Origin: DATJQA01 sp038057515 | GTDB taxonomy: Bacteria; Patescibacteriota; Minisyncoccia; UBA6257; 2-01-FULL-56-20 | NCBI GenBank assembly: GCA_038057515.1 | Contig: JBBUDB010000001.1 | Location: 1-21,593 of the forward strand | Length of the DNA: 21,593 bases | Direction: 5' to 3' | Part shown: piece by piece, positions 19,510-21,593 of the stretch | How positions within the stretch are numbered: position 1 is the first letter of the stretch | Layout of the letters: each line of letters begins with the position of its first letter | Notes under the pieces: generated by a model | Told to the model about the DNA's origin: nothing | Databases searched by the model: none | What the model saw: the letters and a program-made list of their open reading frames with translations, nothing else | Program-made: the position numbers and the translations under genes

Positions 19510-21593
<2,084 letters not shown>

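Overview
The window looks like a piece of a Patescibacteria (candidate phyla radiation, probably Parcubacteria-like) chromosome. This is inferred from four things: a compact, GC-rich ribosomal-protein cluster with 4-12 nt spacers; rpsE followed directly by rplO with no rpmD (uL30), as is usual in that radiation; almost no Shine-Dalgarno sequences in front of the ribosomal genes; and a TrpR-superfamily regulator. No 16S gene is present to confirm it.

Layout: every core gene is on the minus strand, so the biological order runs from high to low coordinates. fusA (5' end outside the window) is followed by a hairpin-rich stretch, an AT-rich two-gene module (DUF5678-like protein plus a retropepsin-like protease), then tuf and rpsJ from their own consensus promoter, ending at a strong terminator. 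Next comes a TrpR-like regulator gene flanked by two near-identical palindromes. A new consensus promoter and a structured leader then start rplC-rplD-rplW-rplB-rpsS-rplV-rpsC-rplP-rpmC-rpsQ-rplN-rplX-rplE-rpsN-rpsH-rplF-rplR-rpsE-rplO-secY. After secY comes a 430-nt non-coding region full of inverted repeats, then a plus-strand histidine phosphatase gene, adk, map, a family 2 glycosyltransferase, greA, a plus-strand lipoprotein-like reading frame and the 5' half of lysS.

How the parts work together: elongation factors, ribosomal proteins, the SecY channel, adenylate kinase, methionine aminopeptidase, GreA and lysyl-tRNA synthetase form a growth and translation cluster. The two plus-strand genes differ from it: each has a near-consensus sigma-70 promoter and a real Shine-Dalgarno sequence, and they look like independently expressed additions.

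The most unusual content is regulatory or mobile. (1) A TrpR-like gene interrupts the S10 operon, with the same 20-bp palindrome on both sides. (2) A 111-bp element with 18-bp terminal inverted repeats occurs twice (before rplR and before rpmC), and in both cases the gene's start codon lies inside the repeat. Two further inverted-repeat elements of 103 and 112 bp occur at rplV and between rplB and rpsS. (3) A three-way-junction leader with a U-tract precedes rplC. (4) A 193-nt rod-like inverted repeat follows secY. All coordinates and repeats were read by eye; no folding or database search was run.
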